A stretch of 64,000 bases of DNA from the NCBI RefSeq assembly GCF_002210345.1, contig NZ_MWQI01000001.1, positions 1 to 64,000 of the forward strand, in the 5' to 3' direction. A model generated the notes under the pieces. That model made no database searches, was not told where the DNA came from, and saw only the letters and a list, made by a program, of their open reading frames with translations. Both the position numbers and the translations under genes were made by a program. This stretch comes from Fibrobacter sp. UWB4. GTDB taxonomy: Bacteria > Fibrobacterota > Fibrobacteria > Fibrobacterales > Fibrobacteraceae. Below are positions 32,384-41,934 of the stretch, in pieces (position 1 is the stretch's first letter; each line of letters opens with the position of its first letter).

Positions 32384-33970
32384 ATGAGTAACTACTACAA
32401 TATGCCGAAACTCCCGACCGAAGCAAGCCCGAAGGTGGAAATCTTCGTGGATGACAAGGCCGTGATGGTTCCTGGCGATACCAACCTCCTCGAAGCCCTG
32501 AAGGCTGTCGGGATTGAAACTCCTCACGTATGTTATCATCCGTATTTGCCGGTGTCGGGTAACTGCCGTCAGTGCCTGGTAGAGCAGGAAGGCCCGCGTG
32601 GTCGTATGCTCGTGATTTCGTGCTATACTCCTGTGACTCCGGGTATGAAGATTTATACCCCGGCATCCAGCGCCCGCGTGAAGAACGCCCGCAAGGCCAC
32701 ACAGGAATTCATGCTGGTGAACCACCCGCTCGATTGCCCGATTTGCGACAAGGCCGGTGAATGCACCTTGCAGGAAAACTACATGGAAGCAGGCCAGAAC
32801 GAAGGCCGCCTCCGTCCGGAATACGGCAAGAATTACCACGGCAATCCGGAACATCAGTTCATTGATGCGAAGGGTCAGCTCCGTGGCGGTAAGCATGTGG
32901 ACATCGGTCCGCGCATTTTGCTCGACGAAGAACGTTGCGTGCAGTGCGACCGTTGCGTACGCTTTATGCGTAGCATCGCGAAGGACGAACAGCTCCAGCT
33001 TGCTGGCCGTGCCGACCATACTTACATTACTACCTTCCCGGGCGAAAAGCTCGACCACGAATACGACCTCTGTGTCACGGACGTATGCCCGACGGGCGCC
33101 ATGACGGCAAAGTACTTCCGCTTCCAGAAGCGCGTTTGGCTCCTTGCCCACACGCCGACGATTTCGATGGACGACTCCCTCGGTGCAAACATCTGGCTTG
33201 ATCATGCTGATGGCCGCATCTATCGCGTGATGCCGCGTTGCAACCCGGAAGTGAACCGCAGCTGGCTCTCCAATACGAGCCGTCTCGCTTTCCAGCAGTT
33301 CGACAAGAACCGCTTGCCGGCAATCGACGCTTCTGCACTCCAGCTGGTTGGCGGTAAGGTCGCCCTCGTTGCTGGTGGCGCTTGCACGAACGAAGACCTC
33401 GCCGCTCTCAAGATGCTTAAGGAAGCTCTCGGTGACCGCGCTGAACTCTTCGGTGGTTCCCTCCTCAAGGTGAACGCTCCGGACGGTATCGCCAAGAGCG
33501 GTGACCCGGTGGCAAACCGCGCAGGCATGCAGCTCATGGGCTTTGCAGACGTTGCAGAACTCATCAAGCGCGCAGGCGAATTCAGCAACCTCATCACGGT
33601 GAACGCAGACCTCTACGGCGAAGACGCTGCTGCTAAGGCTCTCGACAAGATTTCGAACCGCATCGCCCTTTCTGCCTTTGATGACGCTACCGCCAAGAAG
33701 GCCAAGGTCGCTTTCGGTATCCGTCACTGGAGCGAAGTCCAGGGCACGATGGTCAACAGCCTGAACATCTTGCAGAAGCTCTCTGCTGCTCCGACTTGCC
33801 CGGATGAAAAGCTTGCCCCGGCTTACGAAGTGATTTCCGCACTTGCCGGTAACAAGTTCAATTCGGCTTGCGAAGCTTTCAAGAAGGCTCGTGAATACGT
33901 GCCGGCCTTTGCCGACATTACCTATGATGCCATCAAGAGCACAGGAAAGCTCCTGGGAGGTAACGCATAA
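32384..33970 (+). CDS. nuoG: NADH-quinone oxidoreductase subunit G, short form
   Basis: 528 residues from ATG 32384 (four bases after the nuoF stop); an upstream in-frame extension lies inside nuoF. The N-terminal third carries the ferredoxin-like domains: CYHPYLPVSGNCRQC (2Fe-2S, N1b), the HPLDCPICDKAGEC ligands (N5) and CVQCDRCVRF with CVTDVCP (N4). The molybdopterin-oxidoreductase-like part is short: typical NuoG has 700-900 residues, so roughly 200-350 are missing from the C-terminal region. The stop overlaps nuoH by one base. No frameshift is evident. Confidence 0.93.
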   Translation: MSNYYNMPKLPTEASPKVEIFVDDKAVMVPGDTNLLEALKAVGIETPHVCYHPYLPVSGNCRQCLVEQEGPRGRMLVISCYTPVTPGMKIYTPASSARVKNARKATQEFMLVNHPLDCPICDKAGECTLQENYMEAGQNEGRLRPEYGKNYHGNPEHQFIDAKGQLRGGKHVDIGPRILLDEERCVQCDRCVRFMRSIAKDEQLQLAGRADHTYITTFPGEKLDHEYDLCVTDVCPTGAMTAKYFRFQKRVWLLAHTPTISMDDSLGANIWLDHADGRIYRVMPRCNPEVNRSWLSNTSRLAFQQFDKNRLPAIDASALQLVGGKVALVAGGACTNEDLAALKMLKEALGDRAELFGGSLLKVNAPDGIAKSGDPVANRAGMQLMGFADVAELIKRAGEFSNLITVNADLYGEDAAAKALDKISNRIALSAFDDATAKKAKVAFGIRHWSEVQGTMVNSLNILQKLSAAPTCPDEKLAPAYEVISALAGNKFNSACEAFKKAREYVPAFADITYDAIKSTGKLLGGNA

Positions 33971-35325
33971 TGGATATTATCGAATCCAAAACCTGGATTG
34001 AATGGGCAATCACGATTGCGAAGTTCGCATTCTGCTTCGTGCCTGTCCTTTACATCCTTCTTTTAATCCCGATGGAACGTCGTGGCGCTGGCTTTATGCA
34101 AGACCGTCAGGGCCCGAACCGCTCCTATATCAAGATCCCGTACTTCGGCAAGATCCGTTTGCTCGGTTACGTGCAGAACATGTGCGACGGTACGAAGCTC
34201 TTCTTCAAGGAAATGTTCGCTCCGGCTGGCGTGAACAAGCTTCTGTACTACGTGGCTCCGGCCATCCCGTTCGCCATCGTGTTCCTCTCCCCGTGCGTGA
34301 TCCCGTGGTTTGGACCGATGATCTTTGACTGGGGTGGCGAAACGGTGCGCATTGCAGGTTCCATCATCGATTCCGATGTGGGCGTGCTCTTGCTCTTCGG
34401 TTTCTCCTCGATCTCGGCTTACGGTGCCATGCTCGCTGGTTGGGCTTCCAAGTCCAAGTACAGCTTCTTGGGCGCTCTCCGTACGAGCTCCATGACCATC
34501 AGCTACGAAGTCTGCCTCGGACTTTCGCTCATGGGCATTTTGCTCCTCGCCGGTTCTTTCAACCTCACGGACATTGTGCAGTGGCAGGAAAATCACGTGT
34601 GGGGCATCGTTGCCCAGCCGGTCGCATTCTTCTGCTTCCTCATTGCAAGCATTGCTGAAACGGGCCGTGCTCCGTTCGACGTCGCTGAAGGTGAACCTGA
34701 ACTCGTCGCCGGTTACCATACGGAATATGGCGCTATGCAGTTCGGTCTCTTCTACATGGGCGAATACTCGCACATCTGCATCAACAGCTTCCTCATTGCA
34801 ACACTGTTCCTCGGCGGTTATGCAGTTCCGTTCGTGACGACCGAAACGATGCAGGAACACATGGGTGGCTCCCTTGCCATTCTCTGTGGCGTGCTCGCCT
34901 TTATCGCTCTCGCTTTCCTCCACATGATTTACCGCTATTCCAGAAAGCTCAAGGCTACAAACCTTACGCACCGCTTTGAAGTCCTTAAGGAATACAAGCT
35001 TTACAAGATTGTGGCTTGGGTCGCTGCCGCTGCATTTATTGCTCTCGGTGTTGCCGCCTGGTTCTTCTACAATCCTGAAAACTTCGTGGTGAATGGCCTC
35101 GCTGTCGGTAGCTTTGCAACCGCAGTCGGTACGGCGCTCATCCACTTGCTCGTTCTTGTGGCAAAGAGCCTCATCTTCTGCTGGGTCTGGATTTGGGTCC
35201 GCTGGACGCTCCCGCGCTTCCGCTATGACCACGTGATGCACCTCGGCTGGAAGATTATCTTGAATATCGCCCTCATCAACCTCGTGGTGACTGCGGTCAT
35301 TGCAAAACTTTTAGGGGGTAACTAA
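33970..35325 (+). CDS. nuoH: NADH-quinone oxidoreductase subunit H
   Basis: A 451-residue membrane subunit next to the quinone site; typical NuoH has about 320-350. The conserved ERRGAGFMQDRQGPNR and AETGRAPFDVAEGEPELVAGYHTEY loops are present. The extra ~90 residues lie after the conserved loop, between the penultimate membrane helices, and add hydrophobic segments (KIVAWVAAAAFIALGVAAWFFY). TAATG overlap with both neighbours. Confidence 0.94.
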   Translation: MDIIESKTWIEWAITIAKFAFCFVPVLYILLLIPMERRGAGFMQDRQGPNRSYIKIPYFGKIRLLGYVQNMCDGTKLFFKEMFAPAGVNKLLYYVAPAIPFAIVFLSPCVIPWFGPMIFDWGGETVRIAGSIIDSDVGVLLLFGFSSISAYGAMLAGWASKSKYSFLGALRTSSMTISYEVCLGLSLMGILLLAGSFNLTDIVQWQENHVWGIVAQPVAFFCFLIASIAETGRAPFDVAEGEPELVAGYHTEYGAMQFGLFYMGEYSHICINSFLIATLFLGGYAVPFVTTETMQEHMGGSLAILCGVLAFIALAFLHMIYRYSRKLKATNLTHRFEVLKEYKLYKIVAWVAAAAFIALGVAAWFFYNPENFVVNGLAVGSFATAVGTALIHLLVLVAKSLIFCWVWIWVRWTLPRFRYDHVMHLGWKIILNIALINLVVTAVIAKLLGGN

Positions 35326-35891
35326 TGCGCGTTATTAAGCAAAAACCGATGACCGTCATTGAACGCCTTTACATTTTCGAGGCGATTCGCGGTCTGTGGA
35401 CAACCCTTAAGCATGCGGCTCGTGGCTTGTTCCGCTATGAAGAACTTCCGACGATTTCTTATCCGGAAGGTCAGCCCGAAATCCGCAATACCTACCGTGC
35501 CAAGCACCGCTTGATGCTTCGCCCGGATGGTACGCCTCGCTGTGTCGCCTGCGGCATGTGCGCTGCGGCTTGCCCTGCCCACTGCATCTTCATCGAAGCA
35601 ACGCAGAGCGATGACCCGCGTATCGAAAAGCGCGTGATGCGCTTTGACATCGACCACTTGACTTGCGTGTTCTGCGGCCTTTGCGCAGAAGCTTGCCCGG
35701 TCGATGCCCTCCGCATGGATACGAAGCAAATCATTTTCGAACACCGTTCCCGCGAAGACTTCGTGGCACACCTTTACGATCTCACCAACTGGGATCCGAA
35801 GGATTACCCGAATGACGAACAGAGCCAGATGGCTCCGGGCGGTACAAAGAATGCCGAGGCCCGCAAGGTCTGGGGCATGGAGGTAAAATAA
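35325..35891 (+). CDS. nuoI: NADH-quinone oxidoreductase subunit I
   Basis: A 188-residue ferredoxin-like subunit with two [4Fe-4S] motifs (CVACGMCAAACP and CVFCGLCAEACP) for clusters N6a and N6b. The helical N-terminal part anchors it to the membrane arm. TAATG overlaps on both sides. Confidence 0.96.
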   Translation: MRVIKQKPMTVIERLYIFEAIRGLWTTLKHAARGLFRYEELPTISYPEGQPEIRNTYRAKHRLMLRPDGTPRCVACGMCAAACPAHCIFIEATQSDDPRIEKRVMRFDIDHLTCVFCGLCAEACPVDALRMDTKQIIFEHRSREDFVAHLYDLTNWDPKDYPNDEQSQMAPGGTKNAEARKVWGMEVK

Positions 35892-36433
35892 TGCTCGCTT
35901 TGATTTATTTCATTGTCCTCGCAATTATCGCAGTCGGCAGTGCCGTTTGCGTGCTCCTCTCTAGGCATCCGCTCTATGGCGCCCTTTCGTTGGTCGTCTC
36001 GATGGTGTCTCTTGCCGGTATTTACGGCCTTCTCGGAAGCCCGTTCCTCGGCGTGGTCCAGATTATGGTCTATGCCGGAGCCATCATGATGCTCCTGACG
36101 TTTGTCATCATGGTCTTGAACGGCGCTCGCGATTCCCATACGCCGATGTTCGACAAGGTTTCGCTCTTTGTGATTCCTGCCGTCATCGTGCTTGCCGGTC
36201 TCGTGGGCTTTGCACTTGTCCGCTCTCCGATTGCATTCGATGCAGCGACGATTTGCGGTTCTGTGGCAATCACTTCCAAGACTCTCTTTGATGTAGCTCA
36301 GAGCGGCCCTGGTTACTTCGTGCTTTTCGAAGTCCTCGGTGTGCTTCTGCTTTCTGCCATGGGTGCCGCAGTGCTTCTCGCCAAGAAGCGCCTTGGTTCT
36401 GTGGAATCCGAAAAAACGGAGGATAAACACTAA
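35891..36433 (+). CDS. nuoJ: NADH-quinone oxidoreductase subunit J
   Basis: A 180-residue membrane subunit with five predicted helices. The helix containing VYAGAIMMLLTFVIMVLN is the conserved ND6-like segment with its pi-bulge. The C-terminal tail is short and charged. TAATG overlaps with nuoI and nuoK. Confidence 0.94.
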   Translation: MLALIYFIVLAIIAVGSAVCVLLSRHPLYGALSLVVSMVSLAGIYGLLGSPFLGVVQIMVYAGAIMMLLTFVIMVLNGARDSHTPMFDKVSLFVIPAVIVLAGLVGFALVRSPIAFDAATICGSVAITSKTLFDVAQSGPGYFVLFEVLGVLLLSAMGAAVLLAKKRLGSVESEKTEDKH

Positions 36434-36747
36434 TGGAACTCCAAGCTATATATGTTCAGATCTTGGCCCTGGTCATTTTCGCCATCGGCCTCATGGTCGC
36501 GGTCTCTCGCCGCAATGTGTTCTTTGTGCTGATGGGCGTTGAACTTGCCCTGAACGCCGTGAACCTCTCCTTCGTGGGCTTTGCAAAGACGCTCCCTGCG
36601 GAGGCAAGCATTGTGGGCCAGGTGGTTCCGCTGTTTTCCATCGCAGTCGCTGCCGCTGAAGCTTGCGTCGGCCTTGCCATGGTCATTCTCATTTTCCGCA
36701 ACCGTGAAAGCGTTGACGCCGACACGTATTCTAACATGAAGGGGTAA
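36433..36747 (+). CDS. nuoK: NADH-quinone oxidoreductase subunit K
   Basis: A 104-residue, three-helix membrane subunit (ND4L homolog). The conserved glutamates are seen in MGVELALNAVNL and AAAEACVGLAMVI, which line the proton path. Normal length; six bases before nuoL. Confidence 0.95.
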   Translation: MELQAIYVQILALVIFAIGLMVAVSRRNVFFVLMGVELALNAVNLSFVGFAKTLPAEASIVGQVVPLFSIAVAAAEACVGLAMVILIFRNRESVDADTYSNMKG

Positions 36748-36753
36748 TAAGCA

Positions 36754-38748
36754 ATGATTTCTCTTGGTTTGATACCTCTCTTCCCGCTGTTGGGATGCAT
36801 TATTCTCGGTGCTATCGCCGTCATTTCTTCGGACAGCAAGAAGGGCCCTGCTGAAGGTTTCGTTGGAGCACTCGCAGTCCTCTTCCCGGCGCTCTCCTTT
36901 GCTGGTGTTGCCCTCCTTTCGCTCAACATGCCGGAAGGTGGCGTACGTGAAACGCTCTGCAACTGGATCGACATTCCGATGTTCCGCGTGGATATCGGAT
37001 TCCTGTTCGATGGTCTTTCCCGCATCATGCTCCTGTTCGTGACGGGCATCGGCTCCCTCATCGCTCTCTACTCGATCGGTTACATGCACGGCGACCGCGG
37101 CTTTGCCCGTTACTTCGCCTACATCAACCTCTTCTTGTTCAGCATGATCGTGCTCGTGCTCTCGGACAACTTGCTCCTCACGTTCCTCGGTTGGGAAGGC
37201 GTGGGCCTCTGCTCCTACCTCCTCATCGGTTTCTGGAACAAGGACCTGAACAACTGCAAGGCTGCTAACAAGGCCTTCATCGTGAACCGCGTGGGCGATA
37301 TCGGCTTCTTGCTCGGTATGCTCTGCCTCGTGACGATCGGTGGCTCTGCTATCCTCAACTACGATGTGCTCTCGAACTTCATCAGCATGGTCATCAGCGG
37401 TAATCACGTTGAATTGGTCATCCCGGTTCTCTCTATTGCTGGAATCCTCTTCTTCATCGGTTGCACGGGTAAGTCTGCTCAGATTCCGCTCCTTACCTGG
37501 CTCCCGGATGCTATGGCGGGTCCGACTCCGGTTTCTGCCTTGATCCATGCCGCAACGATGGTGACCTCCGGTGTCTATTTGCTCGCCCGTCTCGGCAGCA
37601 TGTTTGCCCTCCTCCCGGTTGTGCTCGACATTATCGTGGTGGTCGGTATGCTCACTGCTTTCTGGGCTGCTGTTGCTGGCCTTTTCCAGAACGACATCAA
37701 GAAGGTGCTTGCTTACTCTACCATTAGCCAGCTCGGTTACATGTTCATGGCTTCTGGTGTTTGCGCCTTTGATGCTTCTATCTTCCACGTGTTTACGCAC
37801 GCCTTCTTCAAGGCGGCTCTCTTCCTTGGCGCTGGTGCCGTGATTCACGCTCTCTCGGGCGAACAGGACATGCGCAAGATGGGTGGCCTTTTGAAGAAGA
37901 CTCCGGTGACTGCCTGCGTGATGATCTTTGCGTTCCTCGCGATTGTCGGCTTCCCGGGCTTCTCCGGTTTCTGGTCCAAGGACTTGATTCTTGAACGCCT
38001 GTTCATGAACTGCTCGATGTTCATTCCGGGCTTCACCATCTTTGGTGCCGAAGTGCCTAACATTCCGCTGAACGGTGTTGTTTACGGTGTTGGCCTTGCA
38101 ACGGCTGTGATTACGGCTGTCTACATGGGTCGCCTCATTATCCTTACGTTCTTCGGTAGCTACCGTGGATCCAAGGAAAGTGAAGAACACATCCACGAAG
38201 CTCCGGCTGTCATGCTTATCCCGATGGTGATTCTCGCTTTCGGTGCCGTGTTTGCCGGTTACCTCTGGGCCGATTCCATCGGCATCAAGTTCTTTGCCGA
38301 AACGCTCGCTCCGGTCGTTGGCGCCGCCCAGGCTTACAACACCCCGGCAGTCCTGGCCCACGTGAACCCGGTTGTCTTTGCCGCTCTCGGTACGGTGGCG
38401 GCTCTTCTCGGTATGTTCATCGCTTACAAGATTTACGCCAATGCCCGTATCCCGGCTGCCAAGGGTAGCTCCGCTCCTGAAGGTGGCAAGGCTACGTGGA
38501 CATTCCTGTTCGATTACATCCACAAGTACGTGGGTATCATCCCGGTTAACGTGCTTGCATGGATCTGCGATGTCGTTGTCGACAAGATTCTTGCTGCTGC
38601 CCAGTGGACGATTGGTGCAATCGCAACGATTCTCGGTGACGGTGCCGCCTCGTTCCAGGTGCGCAAGGTCCGCGTCCAGATCGCCCTTAGCATTGTGGGC
38701 TTGGTCGCGCTTGTGGCTATTGTTCTTTTGACTGGAGGTTCTCTCTAA
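36754..38748 (+). CDS. nuoL: NADH-quinone oxidoreductase subunit L
   Basis: A 664-residue antiporter-like subunit (ND5 homolog) with about 16 helices and the long lateral helix at the C-terminus. Motifs: FLGWEGVGLCSYLLIGFW (key Glu), TGKSAQIPLLTWLPDAMAGPTPVSALIHAATMV (quoted in two parts: key Lys and His residues) and AFFKAALFLGAGAVIH. It pumps protons at the far end of the membrane arm. It overlaps nuoM by one base. Confidence 0.96.
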   Translation: MISLGLIPLFPLLGCIILGAIAVISSDSKKGPAEGFVGALAVLFPALSFAGVALLSLNMPEGGVRETLCNWIDIPMFRVDIGFLFDGLSRIMLLFVTGIGSLIALYSIGYMHGDRGFARYFAYINLFLFSMIVLVLSDNLLLTFLGWEGVGLCSYLLIGFWNKDLNNCKAANKAFIVNRVGDIGFLLGMLCLVTIGGSAILNYDVLSNFISMVISGNHVELVIPVLSIAGILFFIGCTGKSAQIPLLTWLPDAMAGPTPVSALIHAATMVTSGVYLLARLGSMFALLPVVLDIIVVVGMLTAFWAAVAGLFQNDIKKVLAYSTISQLGYMFMASGVCAFDASIFHVFTHAFFKAALFLGAGAVIHALSGEQDMRKMGGLLKKTPVTACVMIFAFLAIVGFPGFSGFWSKDLILERLFMNCSMFIPGFTIFGAEVPNIPLNGVVYGVGLATAVITAVYMGRLIILTFFGSYRGSKESEEHIHEAPAVMLIPMVILAFGAVFAGYLWADSIGIKFFAETLAPVVGAAQAYNTPAVLAHVNPVVFAALGTVAALLGMFIAYKIYANARIPAAKGSSAPEGGKATWTFLFDYIHKYVGIIPVNVLAWICDVVVDKILAAAQWTIGAIATILGDGAASFQVRKVRVQIALSIVGLVALVAIVLLTGGSL

Positions 38749-40391
38749 TGCTGTTACATCTCCTTGTCCTCGCCCCGTTCGTTGCCGCCATCCTCATGGT
38801 GATGACGTCCAAGGAAGACTCCAAGTCTTCTTCCCGCCTTGCCATTCTGATGGGCATTGGCTTTACCGCCATGTCTGTCGCCTTGATTGCAGGCGGTAGC
38901 GTTTCGACGGAAGCTATTGAATGGTTCCAGATTCCTGGTTGCAAGGGACCTGTCTACTACTACCTGACGAGTCACGGACTGGCCTCCTGGATGGTGTTCC
39001 TCTCCAGCGGTCTTTCTCTCGTGTCCTTGATTTCTGCTCGTGGAATCACTTGCAGAAGCTATCGCAACTTCGCTATTGGCATCTTCTCCTTGATGGGCGC
39101 CATGAACGGCACCTTCCTTGCTGCTGATGCTGTGCTCTTCTTCTTCTTCTTCGAAGCCATGGTGATTCCGGCTGCGGTTCTCATCGCTGGTTTCGGTGGC
39201 AAGGACAGAATGAAGGCTGCGATGACGTTTGCAATCTACACGCTGGTCGGTTCTGCTCCGATGATGGTCGCTCTCTGGTACATCTTGACGGTTGCCGATA
39301 ACTCGACGCTCATCTCGCTTGCTATTGCTGTCCAGGGCCTCCCGGAAGCAACCCAGAACGTGCTTCTCGTGTGCTTCCTCCTCGCATTCCTCGTGAAGAC
39401 TCCGATTTTCCCGTTCCACGGCTGGCAGGCGATCACTTACGCCGAAGCTCCGGCTCCGCTCTCTGCAATCCTCACGGGTGCAATGAGTAAGGCTGGCGTG
39501 TTTGGCTTTATCGTCTGGATCCTCCCGATTTTCCCGCTTTCGATGAGCGCTGTTTCCTGCATGATGTGGCTTGGCCTCTTCACGGCTGTTTATGGCGCTC
39601 TCATGGCTCTCCGCGCAACGGATGGCAAGAAGCTCCTCGCTTTCAGCTCCATGGGCCATTTGGGCCTCGCTGTGGCTGGCGTGTTCAGCCTCTCCGAAGC
39701 AATGCTCCCGGCTGTGCTTGTGTTGCTCGTCGCTCACGGCATTTCGGCTGGCGCTCAGTTCTACCTCATGGGTATTGCAGAACGCATGGTGGGTACGCGC
39801 GAACTTGATAAGCTTGGCGGTCTTTCTTCCAAGAATCCGGTGTTCAGTACGCTCTTCGGCTTTGCTGGCGTGATGGCTCTTGCGGTTCCTGGTACGGCTG
39901 GCTTCGTCGGTGAATTCTCCGTGCTCCTCACTCTGTGGGACATGGGGCCGCTCCCGGCTCTCGTGGCTGGTTTCACCTTGATCCTCTCCGCTGCATACAT
40001 GCTCCGCTTCATCCAGAAGGTCATCTTCGGGAAGGCTGCCCGTGAATACGAAGAAGGCCGTCGCACGATGCCGCTCGAAGGCGTAAGCATCGCTGTGATG
40101 CTCTTGCTCCTCCTCGTGTTCGGTTTCCACCCGGCTTACGTGACGGATTCCCTCAACGAAGCTGACGTGAACGAAGACCCGGCTGCAGCCCAGGTGCTGA
40201 ACAGTGCCGCTCTCAATAACGGCGAAGCTCCGATGACGGCCGAAGAAATCCACCAGCTGGATTCGACGCTTGCCGCTGCCGGCTTCAAGGATGACGAACG
40301 CGCTTCGATCATCGCTCAGATGAAGGGCGAAAACGCTTCCGGTGATGCAAAATCTGAAAATTCTGTGAAGGAGGCTTCCGATGCTAAGTAA
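38748..40391 (+). CDS. nuoM: NADH-quinone oxidoreductase subunit M
   Basis: A 547-residue antiporter-like subunit (ND4 homolog). The conserved FFFFEAMVIPAAVLI Glu helix, KTPIFPFHGWQ and AYAEAPAPLSAIL-like loop, and SSMGHLGLA segment are present. After the last helix (YVTD) it has a ~75-residue soluble acidic tail (DVNEDPAAAQVL to the end) that is not typical. Overlaps nuoN by 11 bases. Confidence 0.95.
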   Translation: MLLHLLVLAPFVAAILMVMTSKEDSKSSSRLAILMGIGFTAMSVALIAGGSVSTEAIEWFQIPGCKGPVYYYLTSHGLASWMVFLSSGLSLVSLISARGITCRSYRNFAIGIFSLMGAMNGTFLAADAVLFFFFFEAMVIPAAVLIAGFGGKDRMKAAMTFAIYTLVGSAPMMVALWYILTVADNSTLISLAIAVQGLPEATQNVLLVCFLLAFLVKTPIFPFHGWQAITYAEAPAPLSAILTGAMSKAGVFGFIVWILPIFPLSMSAVSCMMWLGLFTAVYGALMALRATDGKKLLAFSSMGHLGLAVAGVFSLSEAMLPAVLVLLVAHGISAGAQFYLMGIAERMVGTRELDKLGGLSSKNPVFSTLFGFAGVMALAVPGTAGFVGEFSVLLTLWDMGPLPALVAGFTLILSAAYMLRFIQKVIFGKAAREYEEGRRTMPLEGVSIAVMLLLLLVFGFHPAYVTDSLNEADVNEDPAAAQVLNSAALNNGEAPMTAEEIHQLDSTLAAAGFKDDERASIIAQMKGENASGDAKSENSVKEASDAK

Positions 40392-41865
40392 TCTTGTTTA
40401 TCTCTTGCCGGTGATCTTCGTGGTCTTGGGCGGCATGGTGGCTCTCGCTGCTGAACCGTTCTTGCGCGACGAAAACAAGCACAAGGTTCTTCCTTGGGTG
40501 GCCGCTTTCTTTATTGCTCTTGGCGTTGTTGCTTTGTACTACGCAAAGACCGAAGCTCTCTTGAACCTTTACGCGATGGATCCGGTTCGCCGCGTGCTCT
40601 GCATGGCTATCCTCCTCTGCGGTTTCCTCGGCATTTCGGGCCTCCAGTGGACTCTTGGTCGTGAACAGTTCAAGGGCGGTGAAGCTTATGGCCTCATGAT
40701 GCTTGCTACTAGCGGTGCCATGCTCATGACTCAGGCTATCGACTTTGTTGCCTTGTTCATTGCCATGGAACTCACGAGCTTCCCGATTTACGCTCTCGTG
40801 GGCATCCGCCGTAAGGACGTGAATGCAAACGAAGGCGTGTTCAAGTACTTCGTCTCTGGTGCTGTTTTCAGCGCTATCTTCCTCTACGGTGTTTCGCTGA
40901 TTTACGGTGCAACGGGTTCGACGCATTTCTGCGGTCACGTGCTCGAAGGCCGCATGCCCATTTACAGTGTCGGTATGCTCTTTGTGATTGCTGGCCTCCT
41001 TTTCAAGGCTGGTGCTGCTCCGCTCCACTTCTGGGTGGCTGACGTCTATACGGGCGCCTCTGTCGCCGTGACGGGCTTTATGGCTGCAGTTGTGAAGGTC
41101 GGTGCTCTTGCTGCTCTCGGCTCTGTCTGGGTTGGCGTTCTCGTGACACGCTCCGGTGCCGAAGCTGTTTGGAACCTCGCCGAAAAGGTGACTGTCGCAA
41201 ATCCGTCCAAGTCGCTTTTCTACGTGGTCTTGGTCGTGGCTCTCCTCTCCATGGTGATTGGTGCATTTAGCGGCCTTGCTCAGAAGTCTGTGCGTCGCAT
41301 CTTGGCTTTCTCTGCCGTGATGAACGCAGGCTTTATTGTGATTGGCCTCTTGGTCCCGAATTACCTCGGCAAGGGCGAAATCCAGATGGGCCCGATGTTC
41401 TACTTCCTCATCACTTACGCCATTGCCTCTGCGGGCGCCTTGACGGGCATTGCCTACATGTCGGGCAAGGATGATTGCAAGGAAAATCTCGAAGACCTCC
41501 AGGGTGCAGGCCGTCGCCGTCCGTTTGTGGCTCTTGGCGTTGCCGTGTGCCTTGCTTCTCTCGCTGGCCTTCCGCCGGTTGCTGGTTTCCTCGCCAAGTT
41601 CACGCTGTTCACCGAAGCCTTCAATGCTGACCTCGGCTGGCTTGCCGCTGTTGGCTTTGGCCTCTCCTTGGTGGCTGCAGTTTACTACCTCCGCATTGCC
41701 TACGTGCTCTTTGCCCCGGCAAAGGACGACAAGTGCTGCGGTGGTGACCATATCTGCTGCAAGGCAAACTACGCATACGTTTACTTGCTCCGCTTTGCTG
41801 TTGCCGTGTCCGCTATCGCTCTCCTCGTGATTAGCGTCCGCCCGGCTCTTGCTTTGATCGGCTAG
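40381..41865 (+). CDS. nuoN: NADH-quinone oxidoreductase subunit N
   Basis: A 494-residue antiporter-like subunit (ND2 homolog), last of the operon. The Glu helix (ALFIAMELTSFPIYAL), the KAGAAPLHFWVADVYTGA loop and GLPPVAGFLAKF are present. A short loop before the last helix holds four cysteines in two pairs (DDKCCGGDHICCKAN, about residues 452-466), unusual for NuoN. A terminator follows 28 bases after the stop. Confidence 0.95.
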   Translation: MLSNLVYLLPVIFVVLGGMVALAAEPFLRDENKHKVLPWVAAFFIALGVVALYYAKTEALLNLYAMDPVRRVLCMAILLCGFLGISGLQWTLGREQFKGGEAYGLMMLATSGAMLMTQAIDFVALFIAMELTSFPIYALVGIRRKDVNANEGVFKYFVSGAVFSAIFLYGVSLIYGATGSTHFCGHVLEGRMPIYSVGMLFVIAGLLFKAGAAPLHFWVADVYTGASVAVTGFMAAVVKVGALAALGSVWVGVLVTRSGAEAVWNLAEKVTVANPSKSLFYVVLVVALLSMVIGAFSGLAQKSVRRILAFSAVMNAGFIVIGLLVPNYLGKGEIQMGPMFYFLITYAIASAGALTGIAYMSGKDDCKENLEDLQGAGRRRPFVALGVAVCLASLAGLPPVAGFLAKFTLFTEAFNADLGWLAAVGFGLSLVAAVYYLRIAYVLFAPAKDDKCCGGDHICCKANYAYVYLLRFAVAVSAIALLVISVRPALALIG

Positions 41866-41893
41866 TAAATCACCATTACCAAATTGAAAAACG

Positions 41894-41923
41894 TCCCGGC
41901 TGAAAAAGTCGGGATTTTTTTTT
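41894..41923 (+). terminator. Terminator of the nuo operon
   Basis: Stem TCCCGGC / GTCGGGA (one G-T pair) with a seven-base loop, followed by a run of ten T. Confidence 0.85.
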
Positions 41924-41934
41924 GTGGCTTTATT

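Noticed and set aside
36430-38523. 697-codon open frame antisense to nuoK/nuoL, and similar long antisense frames across the nuo operon
   Set aside because: These follow from the strong codon bias of the nuo genes; the translated products are His/Glu/Arg-rich with no recognisable domains, while the plus strand encodes clear complex I subunits.
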